From the NCBI GenBank assembly GCA_946479205.1, contig CAMLFJ010000016.1, positions 1 to 14,957 of the forward strand: a stretch of DNA of 14,957 nucleotides. The letters are read 5' to 3'. This DNA comes from an uncultured bacterium. Its GTDB lineage: Bacteria > Methylomirabilota > Methylomirabilia > Rokubacteriales > CSP1-6. The first letter of the stretch is position 1, and every line of letters starts with the position of its first letter. Below are positions 1 through 7,574 of the stretch, piece by piece. The notes beneath the pieces are model-generated. The model searched no databases, was not told the DNA's origin, and was given only the letters and a program-made list of their open reading frames with translations. Position numbers and translations under genes: made by a program.

Positions 1-1
1 C

Positions 2-679
2 TGCCACGTCACCCGGATCCTGACCGAGCGCGGCCGCGTCACCGGCGTCGAGACCCCGGGCGGGCGCGTGGAGGCTCCGGTGGTCGTGCTGGTGCCCGGG
101 GCCTGGGGCCAGCCGCTCCTCGATCCGCTCGGCCTCGACTATGGTCTCCTGCCGTACCGTATCCAGGTCTCGCTCTTCCGCTGGCCGCCCGCGCTGGCCC
201 GCCGGCACCCGGTGATCATCGACGCGGGCCAGAAGGCGTGGATCCGTCCGGTGGCCGGCAACCTGACGCTCATCGGGGTGGAGCTGGGCGCGGCGTACGG
301 CGGCGACCCGGACAAGCTGCACGAGGGCGTGGACGAGGGCTTCGTCGCGCTCTGCCGCGAGCGCCTCACCCACCGGCTGCCGCTCTTCGCCGACTCCACG
401 ATGCGCGGCGGCTGGGCCGGCATGATCATGATGAGCCCGGACGGCCGCCCGATCATCGACCAGATCCCGTCGATCCCGGGCCTCTACGTGATGCTCGGCG
501 ACTCCGGCACGTCCTTCAAGACCTCCCCCGCGATCGGCAAGTGCCTGGCCGAGTGGATCCTCGAGGGCAAGCCGCGCACCGTCGATCTCACCCCGTTCCG
601 CGCCGCCCGCTTCGCCGAGGGTCGCCCCTGGGTGGACGACGACAACTACGGCCGCGAGCGCCTGACCATCTCGCGCTAG
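2..679 (+). CDS. FAD-dependent oxidoreductase (DAO family), 3' part
   Basis: This is the C-terminal 225 residues of a gene that begins before the window; the frame is open from base 2, so the internal GTG at 68 is not taken as a start. The segment reads as the second half of a DAO-fold amine/amino-acid oxidase of the sarcosine oxidase beta or glycine oxidase type. It opens with the strand-turn-strand typical of this fold (V-T-G-V-E-T-P-G-G, then V-V-V-L-V-P-G-A-W). The C-terminus has a G-x-x-G-M-I-M-M-S-P-D-G-R-P-I-I-D substrate-domain block and then G-L-Y-V-M-L-G-D-S-G-T-S-F-K, followed by S-P-A-I-G-K, the usual closing FAD contact. Such enzymes oxidise a C-N bond with FAD and O2 or another acceptor; the substrate cannot be read from this part. 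The N-terminal GxGxxG Rossmann motif lies outside the window. mgtE follows after 37 bp on the same strand, so the two could be co-transcribed, but no functional link is obvious. Confidence 0.85.
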   Translation, partial: CHVTRILTERGRVTGVETPGGRVEAPVVVLVPGAWGQPLLDPLGLDYGLLPYRIQVSLFRWPPALARRHPVIIDAGQKAWIRPVAGNLTLIGVELGAAYGGDPDKLHEGVDEGFVALCRERLTHRLPLFADSTMRGGWAGMIMMSPDGRPIIDQIPSIPGLYVMLGDSGTSFKTSPAIGKCLAEWILEGKPRTVDLTPFRAARFAEGRPWVDDDNYGRERLTISR

Positions 680-716
680 CGAGAGGGCAGGGTGAGGGGC
701 GAGTGGCCCCACGCAC

Positions 717-2108
717 ATGACTCCGCCGAGAACCGAGCTCACCCCGCAACTCCTGAGCCGCCTGTCCGAGGGAGTCCCGAGCGAGATCGCCGCGGCGCTG
801 GCGTCGGTACACGAGGCCGACCTCGCCGAGGCCCTGAACCGGGTGGATTCGGGTCGAGCCGCCGAGGTGATCTCGGCGCTTCCGTTCGAGTTCGCGGTCC
901 GGGTGGTCGAGCATCCCGAGCTCGAGCGGCGCCACGAGGTGTTCCATCACTTCCCGACCGACAAGGCCGTCGCGTTCATCCAGGCCATGTCGCCGGACCA
1001 GCAGGCCCACCTCTTCCGCCGGCTACCCGACGCCGACCGCACCCGATTCCTCGAGGACCTCGATGCCTCGACGCGCGCGACGCTGGCGTTGCTCCTGGCG
1101 TTTCCGCCGACCACCGCGGGCGGGATCATGACGACCGACTACCTGAGCGTGCCGTCGACCGCGACCGCCGGGGAGGCGCTGGACCACGTCGCGCACGTCG
1201 GCCGCCGCAAGCCCGTCTACGCCATCTACGTGCTGGACCCCGGCGACCGCCGGGTCGTGCACGTCGTCTCGCTGCGGGAGCTCGTGGTCGCGGAGCGGCG
1301 CACCGCGGTCCTGGAGGTCGGCGAGCATCGCGGGCTCCTCAAGGTGGCCCCGATGGCGGACCGGGAGGACGTCGCGCGACTCCTGTCCAAGTACAATCTC
1401 CTGGCGGTGCCGGTGGTGGACGAGCACGGCCACCTGCTCGGCACGATCACGGTGGACGACGTGATCGACGCGGTCGTGAAGGAACAGACCGAGGACCTCC
1501 ACAAGATGGGCGGCCTCGAGGCGCTCGACGAGCCCTACTCGCAGATCGCGTTCGGCACGATGATCCGGAAGCGCGCCGGATGGCTCTGCGCCCTCTTTCT
1601 CGGCGAGATGCTGACCGCGACGGCCATGCAGCACTTCGAGGCGGAGCTCAGCCACGCCATCGTGCTCGGCCTCTTCATCCCCCTCATCATCAGCTCGGGC
1701 GGCAATTCGGGCTCGCAGGCCACCTCGCTGATCATCCGCGCCCTCGCCCTCCGGGAAGTGCGCGTGGCCGACTGGTGGTGGGTGGCCGCGCGGGAGCTGC
1801 CGGCCGGGATCTCGCTCGGCGCCATCCTCGGCGTGATCGGCATCCTCCGCATCACCGCCTGGCAATCCCTCGGCTTCTACGACTACGGCCCGTCCTGGCC
1901 GCTCGTGGCCCTGACCGTGGGCGCCGCCCTCGTCGGCGTCGTGACCTTCGGGTCCCTGGCCGGCTCGATGCTGCCGTTCATCCTCCGGCGTCTCGGCTTC
2001 GATCCGGCCAGCGCCTCGGCCCCGTTCGTGGCGACGCTCGTCGACGTGACCGGCCTCATCATCTACTTCGGCGTCGCTCTCCTGATCCTGCACGGCACGC
2101 TGCTCTGA
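717..2108 (+). CDS. mgtE: Magnesium transporter MgtE
   Basis: This 463-residue protein is the usual length for MgtE, a homodimeric inner-membrane Mg2+ channel gated by cytosolic Mg2+. Residues about 10-130 form the helical MgtE-N domain (S-E-I-A-A-A-L, then A-x-x-L-F-R-R-L-P and T-T-A-G-G-I-M-T). Residues about 135-255 hold two CBS domains (D-Y-L-S-V-P at 141, L-L-A-V-P-V-V-D-E-H-G at 228). Residues about 285-460 hold the five membrane helices. Family signatures are present: G-G-N-S-G-S-Q at 328-334 with the following I-I-R-A-L-A, F-D-P-A at 428-431, and D-V-T-G-L-I-I-Y-F at 443-451, where the Asp is the conserved pore residue of the last helix. The ATG at 717 is the first in-frame start and gives a full N domain; no strong Shine-Dalgarno is seen. 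Nothing resembling a Mg2+-sensing leader fits in the 37-bp gap upstream. It converges on the phosphohydrolase gene after 57 bp. Confidence 0.96.
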   Translation: MTPPRTELTPQLLSRLSEGVPSEIAAALASVHEADLAEALNRVDSGRAAEVISALPFEFAVRVVEHPELERRHEVFHHFPTDKAVAFIQAMSPDQQAHLFRRLPDADRTRFLEDLDASTRATLALLLAFPPTTAGGIMTTDYLSVPSTATAGEALDHVAHVGRRKPVYAIYVLDPGDRRVVHVVSLRELVVAERRTAVLEVGEHRGLLKVAPMADREDVARLLSKYNLLAVPVVDEHGHLLGTITVDDVIDAVVKEQTEDLHKMGGLEALDEPYSQIAFGTMIRKRAGWLCALFLGEMLTATAMQHFEAELSHAIVLGLFIPLIISSGGNSGSQATSLIIRALALREVRVADWWWVAARELPAGISLGAILGVIGILRITAWQSLGFYDYGPSWPLVALTVGAALVGVVTFGSLAGSMLPFILRRLGFDPASASAPFVATLVDVTGLIIYFGVALLILHGTLL

Positions 2109-2165
2109 CCGTTCGCCGAGTCCACGAGGCAGCGGCTGGGCCTGACCGGTGGGCCGCCCCGGGAC
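2109..2165. other. Convergent intergenic gap
   Basis: These 57 bp separate the 3' ends of mgtE and the minus-strand phosphohydrolase. The stretch is GC-rich, with a short GCGGC/GCCGC inverted pair, but it has no T-tract after it. I do not see a convincing intrinsic terminator. Confidence 0.4.
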
Positions 2166-3725
2166 TCAGGACCCCACGTAGGGAATGGTCCTTCCGCGGA
2201 GGTGGTGATTGCTCACGTCGAGCAGCCGGAGGATCGTCGGAGCGAGATCGATCACGTTGATCGTCGGCTGTCGTCCGTGGATTCCGTCGGCAGGCCGAGC
2301 GAAGAGCAGCACGCCTTCCTTGCTCGATGCGTGATCGCCGCTGCGTTCACTGCGATCCTGAGTCCTCACCTCCCCGATCTCTGGCGAGGTGACCCGCTCG
2401 ATCGGGTGCGACATGTTCCAGTCGACGAGGAGGTCTGGAAGTGCGTGTCGCATCGGGCCGGCCCACAGGTCCGACGTGGCGGTCACGTGTTCCACCAGCG
2501 GCTCGCCGGTATCCGCATTTCGCATCGCGAGCAGGCCCTCGGTAACCTCTTTCGCCAGTCGATCGAGCTCCGCTCCCGGGGTGACCACCCCGTCGGCGTC
2601 CCGACCTTTGACGTTGAAGCGGACCCCGCCGGTCGCGTAGCTGGGGTTGACCGCAAAGTACCGTCGCAGACGCAGGCGGTCCGTCTCCGCCTTCTGATAC
2701 GCGTGACTGAGCAGTCGACTGGGCGTGAGCCGCCGCCGCAGCGGAGCCGGTATGACGGCCCGATACACCGGAGCGAGGCGGTCCAGGAGCGGGGGCTTCC
2801 CCGCGGGGGCCGTGCGCGACACGGTGTCCAGACGCTCGAGGATCGCGTCGAAGAATCGGGACGCGGTTCTCTCGGGCCCAATGCCGTGACTCGAGTAGAC
2901 GAGCACGACCGCGTCCTTCGGGAGCGCCTCGAGCAATGCCGCGGTGGCTTCATCGAGCCCTCGATAGATCCGCAGCATCGGGTCACCCACCCGGGCAAGC
3001 AGTTCCGGGTCATGACGCTCGTGGGTGGGATCGTGTGCGTGCCAGCACATGTGCCCGACATCATGCGCTTCGTGGAACACCGAGAAGAACAGGTCCCAGG
3101 GTTCCTGCAAGATCATGTCGCGGCACAACCGGGTCTTCGTCACGATCCGTGACGACAGGGTGTCCACGATCGCGGTCAAGCCCTCGACCGAGTAGGCGTC
3201 CTGCTCGTTGATGGCACAACGGTTCGGGGGGAACCAGGGATTCAAGCCGTAGTCGCGCTCGATGCGAGCCGCCAGGGAGGGGGGATTGCAGTGAATGTGC
3301 TCTTCATCGGAACGCACATGCACGAACCAATCGCAAACCTGAATCCCGGACACGTCGGCATTGACGAACGCATACGGGACATCGACCAGCAACATCCGGC
3401 GGCCCCGAGCGCTCGCCGCCACCCAGAACGGGTCGACGGGGATCTCGGCCGGCGTCGCCATCCGCACCCGGTATCGTTGAGCGTCGAAGAGGTAGAACGC
3501 GTCGTGGAGTCCGTGCTCATCGGGCTGAGTGCCGCTCCACATCGAGGGCCAACAGGTGCCCGCCTCGAAGCCTCGTGGATTGGCGACCAGGGACCACGCC
3601 CCGGTCGTGAAGAGCTTCTTGAACGTCGGCAGCTGACCGCGGTCGGCCCAGTGCTTCAGTAGCCGGAAGTCAAGGGAATCGAACCCGATGATGGCGACGC
3701 GAGCCCGATCCTTGGCGTCATGCAT
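2166..3725 (-). CDS. Alkaline-phosphatase-superfamily hydrolase (type I phosphodiesterase-like)
   Basis: A 519-residue protein with the alkaline phosphatase/type I phosphodiesterase fold, likely a metal-dependent phosphomonoesterase, phosphodiester hydrolase or phosphotransferase. Visible active-site parts are G-F-D-S-L-D (metal ligand D16), E-A-G-T-C-W-P-S-M-W-S-G-T (nucleophile T57), a metal motif at 217-229 (F-H-E-A-H-D-V-G-H-M-C-W-H), Y-S-S-H-G-I-G-P at 277-284, G-D-H at 463-465, and a closing L-A-P-T-I-L-R-L-L. Two positions differ from the textbook family: the D of D-x-x-x-H aligns with H221, and the D of the S-D-H-G motif is S279. No signal peptide or membrane helix is seen, so it appears cytoplasmic. 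The ATG at 3725 overlaps the last 8 bases of the upstream glycosyltransferase gene, which implies translational coupling and a shared role, probably in glycan or nucleotide-sugar metabolism. The substrate is unknown. Its base composition is less GC-rich than the flanking genes. Confidence 0.82.
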   Translation of the reverse strand: MHDAKDRARVAIIGFDSLDFRLLKHWADRGQLPTFKKLFTTGAWSLVANPRGFEAGTCWPSMWSGTQPDEHGLHDAFYLFDAQRYRVRMATPAEIPVDPFWVAASARGRRMLLVDVPYAFVNADVSGIQVCDWFVHVRSDEEHIHCNPPSLAARIERDYGLNPWFPPNRCAINEQDAYSVEGLTAIVDTLSSRIVTKTRLCRDMILQEPWDLFFSVFHEAHDVGHMCWHAHDPTHERHDPELLARVGDPMLRIYRGLDEATAALLEALPKDAVVLVYSSHGIGPERTASRFFDAILERLDTVSRTAPAGKPPLLDRLAPVYRAVIPAPLRRRLTPSRLLSHAYQKAETDRLRLRRYFAVNPSYATGGVRFNVKGRDADGVVTPGAELDRLAKEVTEGLLAMRNADTGEPLVEHVTATSDLWAGPMRHALPDLLVDWNMSHPIERVTSPEIGEVRTQDRSERSGDHASSKEGVLLFARPADGIHGRQPTINVIDLAPTILRLLDVSNHHLRGRTIPYVGS

Positions 3726-4911
3726 GGGATTGCTCGCGGGACGCCCAGGACGGGTGGCGGCTCCCGAGTCGTTCGCGCATCAGCTTCGCCACTTCTTCCG
3801 CCAAGGCGCCCCAATCGTAGAGCCGGGCCCGCGCTTGTCGGCGGGCGACCTCGGCTTGGCCAGACGCCGACGGCGCGAGGGAACCGGCGATGCCGGAGAG
3901 CCACTCTTCCGCGGTGCGCGCGATCACCACGACGTCCGAATGGTCGAGAACCGCCTCGATCGGCGATGCCACCGAAGGGCGCCCGGCCGCGAGATATTCG
4001 TGCAGCTTCAGAGGATAGATGTACTTCGTATAGTCGTTGATCTCGTAGCACATCAGGCAGACGTCCATATGTTGGACGTAGCCCGGAAGGGCATCGAGCC
4101 GCTTGGTGCCGAGGAAGTGAACGTTCGGGAGCGCTCGGAGATCGGCCAGGGTTTGTTCCTTCCCGGAGACGTTTCCCATCGGCCCGACCATGACGAGTGA
4201 CCAGTCGGGCCTCGCGTGGGCGAGGCGCACCAGCAAGGCCAGATCGAGCTGCTTCTTGATCACGCCCGCATAGCCGATTCGTGGCCGGGGCACCGACGCG
4301 AGATCGAGCGGTTCGGCCTGGGGTGCCGCGAAACTCGCATAGTCCACCCCGTTCGGCACCAACGTCGTATGCGGATTGATGCCGCCCTTCTTCTCCAGGA
4401 GGCGAGCCGAGTGCACGATCACCTGGTCAGCCCGGCGTAGCAGCTGGACCTCGAGCGGGTGGTTGGGTAGATCCACGGTGGAGAACGAATACTCGTCATC
4501 GATGTGGTAGCAGCTGATGTCGTGGGGAACGAGATCGAGCGCATCGAGAAAGTCGTGCCGCCAGAGATGCAGGACGATGCGTCTCGCCCCCCGACGCTGC
4601 AGGTAGCGCCGGGCATCTGCGAGCATTCGGGCGAAGGTGAATCGGCGCAGTCGATCGGACGAGTAGAAGCGAGGGCGCAGCTTGCCCGGGGTCATCACCG
4701 TGAACTGGGGCGCCAGCTGGGCAAACTCCTGGCCCTCGAGGAAGCTGGGGGCCGCCGGCGTCCAGTACTGCCGCCAATTCTTGGGTGGATTCACCCACAC
4801 CACGTCGAAGTAGTGGGCGAGGCGCGTGAGGATCTGCTGGCGAGGCATCCATACCGAGTCCCATTGATCAGGGACGAGTGCGATCACCCCGACCGAGGAA
4901 GTCGGCGTCAT
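3718..4911 (-). CDS. Glycosyltransferase, GT4-like (GT-B fold)
   Basis: This 397-residue protein resembles family 4 glycosyltransferases, which move a sugar from a nucleotide donor to a lipid or glycan acceptor at the cytoplasmic face of the membrane. The N-terminal domain has V-G-V-I-A-L-V-P and V-V-W-V-N-P-P strands and Y-H-I-D-D-E-Y-S-F at 135-143. The C-terminal domain has L-V-P-N-G-V-D at 184-190, the turn G-Y-A-G-V-I-K-K at 213-220, L-V-M-V-G-P, and the donor-site block Y-P-L-K-L-H-E-Y-L-A-A-G-R-P at 299-312. The second Glu of the EX7E pair is E305; the first Glu is not conserved, as in other Y-P-L-K-L-x-E-Y-L members. I chose the ATG at 4911 because the fold begins right after it. The frame extends back to a TTG at 5049, but those 46 residues look unlike a real N-terminus and no clear Shine-Dalgarno decides between them. 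The stop overlaps the start of the phosphohydrolase gene. Confidence 0.85.
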   Translation of the reverse strand: MTPTSSVGVIALVPDQWDSVWMPRQQILTRLAHYFDVVWVNPPKNWRQYWTPAAPSFLEGQEFAQLAPQFTVMTPGKLRPRFYSSDRLRRFTFARMLADARRYLQRRGARRIVLHLWRHDFLDALDLVPHDISCYHIDDEYSFSTVDLPNHPLEVQLLRRADQVIVHSARLLEKKGGINPHTTLVPNGVDYASFAAPQAEPLDLASVPRPRIGYAGVIKKQLDLALLVRLAHARPDWSLVMVGPMGNVSGKEQTLADLRALPNVHFLGTKRLDALPGYVQHMDVCLMCYEINDYTKYIYPLKLHEYLAAGRPSVASPIEAVLDHSDVVVIARTAEEWLSGIAGSLAPSASGQAEVARRQARARLYDWGALAEEVAKLMRERLGSRHPSWASREQSHA

Positions 4912-5142
4912 CCGAGCGGAACCGGCCGACGCGACAAGGGGTCTGTGAACACTCTCATGGCAGACGTTAGCACGTGCAAGCGGGCGGCCAAAGTATTCGG
5001 GGGACCTGTCGCGGGTCGAGCCCTGATTGGCAGGGGTTCTTGCGCGCAAGAAGATCGTGCGGGTGCAAGGTTTTCACGGCTCGGCGGGGGCTCGGCTGAG
5101 CCATCGACCGATGGAACGGCGGTTAAGGGGAATACGGCAGGC
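4912..5142. other. Intergenic region between cyclase 3' end and glycosyltransferase start
   Basis: This 231-bp gap holds the 3' flank of the cyclase gene and the presumed promoter of the glycosyltransferase pair. It contains a perfect 12-bp palindrome, CTTGCGCGCAAG, at 5039-5050, and a CCATCG-AC-CGATGG dyad at 5101-5114. A small GGCTC/GAGCC hairpin lies at 5089-5102 without a T-tract. I see no convincing -35/-10 pair for the minus strand and no small gene. The 12-bp palindrome could be an operator for the pair downstream, about 130 bp from the chosen start. Confidence 0.45.
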
Positions 5143-7479
5143 CTACCGCAGCCGGAACAACCGCATCGGCGTCTCCACGTTCCGGAGCTCGCGCACGCCC
5201 AGGTCCTCCACCGCCAGGCCGTCCCCCAGCCGCGTGCGGGTCGCCTCGCTGATCACGATCTCGCCGTCGCCCGCCTGCGCGGCCAGCCGCGCCGCGATGT
5301 TGGTGGTCATGCCGGAGGCGGTATAGGTCCAGCGGGTGCCCGCGCTGCCCTCGATCTTGGTCGCGCCCAGGAGCGCGGGGCCGGTGTTGACGCCCACGTG
5401 CATGGCCACCGGCTCGAAGCGCGCGGCCAGCTCGGCGCCGATCTCGGCGGCCCGGCGGTGGATGGCCCGCGCCGCGTCCACCGCCGCGCGGGCGTGCGGG
5501 CCCTCGTGGAAGATCACCATGAGCCCGTCGCCCGCGGTCTCGTTCACGTCGCCGCCGTGCTTGACGATCTCGTCGAGGAAGGCGCCGAAGTAGCGCTCGA
5601 CGAGCGCGCCGAGGTCGTCGGGGGCGATGCGCGAGGACAGCCGCGTGTAGCCGCTGATGTCCGCGAAGAGCACGCTGACGTCGGTCTCGCGCTTGTCGAG
5701 CGACGGCGCCTCCGGCGCTTCCTCGATGAGCTGGCGCACCCGGCGCGGGACGAACTTGGCGAGGCTGCCGCGGATGAGCAGGCTGCGCTCGAGCTGCTGG
5801 GCGTAGTCCAGCACCTGGCGGTGCGCTTCCGCATTGGCCACCGCCACCGCGGCCTGGTCGGCCAGCGCCTCGAGCATCTCGAGGTCTTCGCCGGTGTAGG
5901 GCGCCTCCGACCGCTTGCCGCCCAGCACCAGCAGCGCGCGGAGCCGCGCCTGGAAGCGCAGCGGCACCACCACCTCGGCGTCCAGCGCCTGGTAGGCGGC
6001 GAGGGCCGCGCCCCGGTCGTGGCCGAAGCTCGGATCCGCAGCGAGCTGATATCGGGACAGCGCGCCCGGGGCGATCTCGAGAGCGGCCAGCACGTCGTGG
6101 GGGAAGCCGTCCACCAGGAGCCTCGTCGTGCGCACGTGCATGGACGACTCGATGGTGGTGGTGAGGCGCCGGGTGATCTCGTCGAGATCGAGCAGGCTCG
6201 ACATGGAGCGGGCCAGCGTGCGCATCGCCTGCGCGTAGTCGTAGCGCTCGCGGAAGAAGGTGCGGTCCACCGCCCGCCGCACCCGCTCGCGCAGGGGATT
6301 GAAGAGCAGCACGACCACGAACATGAAGGCGGCGGAGAACCACGGCGAGCGCGTGAGGTCGGTCTGGGCCAGCAGCGCGTTGGTCCCGGCCAGGAGCAGC
6401 GCGTAGGCGCCGGTGATGAGGCCGGCCAGGCCGGTGTAGATCACCGAGCGGCGGATGACCACGGTGGCGTCGAAGAGGCGGTAGCGCACGGTGGCGTAGC
6501 CGATGGCCGCCGGGTAGAGCAGCATGAGGGCCGAGCCCACCTGCGGATCGAACGGGCTCTGGTAGAGCTGCTGGAGCGGCCACAGCATGAAGCCGAGCCA
6601 GGCGCCGAGGCCCATCGCGATACCGAGCAGCAGCACGGTGGTCTGCTGGTTGACGAGCGGCGAGGCGGCCCGCCGGCGCGTGTCGAGCAGCGCCCCCACC
6701 TTGATCGGGAAGGAGAGCGTGCTGAGCACCGAGAGCACGGCCGCGGAGGCCGGATAGACCCAGCCGTTGACCAGGAGCCCCGGCGCGAAGACCTGGATCA
6801 GGATGAACGAGAGCGCGCCGGCCAGGCCGAGCACGACGGCCACCCGGTAGAGGCGCGGGATCACGCGGTGGCGCTCGAGCCAGCGCTCGCGGTCGGCATT
6901 GGCCGGGTACGTGAGGAAGAAGACCCACCCGTGGATGGAGAGCAGCGGGGCGAGCAGGCCGACGAGGGCCCCGGCGTAGGGGCGCGCGCCAAGCACCGCC
7001 TCGGGCACCGCCACGTTGGAGATGGCCCAGAGGCACATATAGAGGAGGAAGCGGCGGTTGGGTGCCGCCGCCGGGTTCTGCGCGTAGACCGCCGCGCCGA
7101 CGATCAGCAGGATGGCCGAAACCAGGAAGTAGACGCCGAAGTGGTCGACCAGCCGGCTCCAGGTCAAGGGCCTCGGGGCCAGCTCCACGGAGAGCCGGCG
7201 GCCCGCGCGTTCCACCTCGTAGCGGAGGGGGCCGGCGGCGGTCCGTACATGGGCGGCCAGGGTGAGCGGCGAGTCGCCTGCCACCGCGACCAGCCGGTCG
7301 CCCGGGCGCAGGCCCGCCGCGCGCGCCGCGGGATCGATGGGGCCGACATAGTAGTCGGGCGTGGCGAAGAATCCCGGATAGGGGCGGCCGGCGTCAAGCG
7401 CGAGGCCGCCGAGCAGCCCCAGCAGCACCGCGAGGCTCGCCGCGACCAGGAGCCTCGATCGCCGATCCCACCGCGCCAT
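5143..7479 (-). CDS. Membrane-anchored class III nucleotide cyclase with PDZ-like and GAF domains
   Basis: A 778-residue sensor cyclase. Order: an N-terminal membrane helix (about 9-29); a PDZ-like region (about 35-100, with A-G-L-R-P-G-D-R-L-V-A-V-A-G-D); several membrane helices between 112 and 395; a GAF-like domain (about 420-550); a short coiled linker; and a class III adenylate/guanylate cyclase catalytic domain (about 595-778). Catalytic residues visible are the two metal aspartates D607 (V-L-F-A-D-I-S-G-Y-T) and D651 (T-A-G-D-G-L-M-V-I-F), plus the transition-state pair N727 and R731 in T-N-I-A-A-R-L. The two base-selecting residues of classical adenylate cyclases are absent: the Lys four before D651 is E647, and the Asp after G723 is M724. 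It probably makes a cyclic nucleotide in response to a periplasmic, membrane or GAF ligand, but the product cannot be assigned. The ATG at 7479 has only a poor Shine-Dalgarno; see the divergent promoter region. Confidence 0.88.
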   Translation of the reverse strand: MARWDRRSRLLVAASLAVLLGLLGGLALDAGRPYPGFFATPDYYVGPIDPAARAAGLRPGDRLVAVAGDSPLTLAAHVRTAAGPLRYEVERAGRRLSVELAPRPLTWSRLVDHFGVYFLVSAILLIVGAAVYAQNPAAAPNRRFLLYMCLWAISNVAVPEAVLGARPYAGALVGLLAPLLSIHGWVFFLTYPANADRERWLERHRVIPRLYRVAVVLGLAGALSFILIQVFAPGLLVNGWVYPASAAVLSVLSTLSFPIKVGALLDTRRRAASPLVNQQTTVLLLGIAMGLGAWLGFMLWPLQQLYQSPFDPQVGSALMLLYPAAIGYATVRYRLFDATVVIRRSVIYTGLAGLITGAYALLLAGTNALLAQTDLTRSPWFSAAFMFVVVLLFNPLRERVRRAVDRTFFRERYDYAQAMRTLARSMSSLLDLDEITRRLTTTIESSMHVRTTRLLVDGFPHDVLAALEIAPGALSRYQLAADPSFGHDRGAALAAYQALDAEVVVPLRFQARLRALLVLGGKRSEAPYTGEDLEMLEALADQAAVAVANAEAHRQVLDYAQQLERSLLIRGSLAKFVPRRVRQLIEEAPEAPSLDKRETDVSVLFADISGYTRLSSRIAPDDLGALVERYFGAFLDEIVKHGGDVNETAGDGLMVIFHEGPHARAAVDAARAIHRRAAEIGAELAARFEPVAMHVGVNTGPALLGATKIEGSAGTRWTYTASGMTTNIAARLAAQAGDGEIVISEATRTRLGDGLAVEDLGVRELRNVETPMRLFRLR

Positions 7480-7574
7480 GAGAACCTGATAATACTCTTC
7501 AGCTGCGGGGGCCCAGAAATGGCCCCCGCACTCCCCCAGGCCGCGGACACCCGGCTCGGCATATACTTTCGCGG
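7480..7574. promoter_or_regulatory. Divergent promoter region, cyclase / acyl-CoA synthetase
   Basis: A 95-bp gap between two divergent start codons. On the plus strand a TATACT box (7562-7567) lies 7 bp before the GTG of the acyl-CoA synthetase gene. On the minus strand a TATTAT box (7494-7489) lies 9 bp before the ATG of the cyclase gene. With a normal -10 to start-site distance, transcription would begin at or within a few bases of each start codon, giving leaderless or near-leaderless mRNAs. This fits the absence of a Shine-Dalgarno before the GTG. Neither side has a good -35 box. The assignment is inference from spacing. Confidence 0.5.
7504..7530. repeat. Perfect 10-bp inverted repeat, possible operator
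   Basis: Arms TGCGGGGGCC (7504-7513) and GGCCCCCGCA (7521-7530) are exact reverse complements around the 7-base spacer CAGAAAT. The dyad overlaps the expected -35 position of the cyclase promoter and lies about 57 bp upstream of the predicted start of the acyl-CoA synthetase transcript. That placement suits a regulator acting on both genes. It has no adjacent T-tract, so a terminator role is unlikely. Confidence 0.6.

Noticed and set aside
4912..5049. TTG start at 5049 for the glycosyltransferase
   Set aside because: It would add 46 residues without family similarity; the fold begins directly after ATG 4911. It cannot be fully excluded because neither start has a clear ribosome site.
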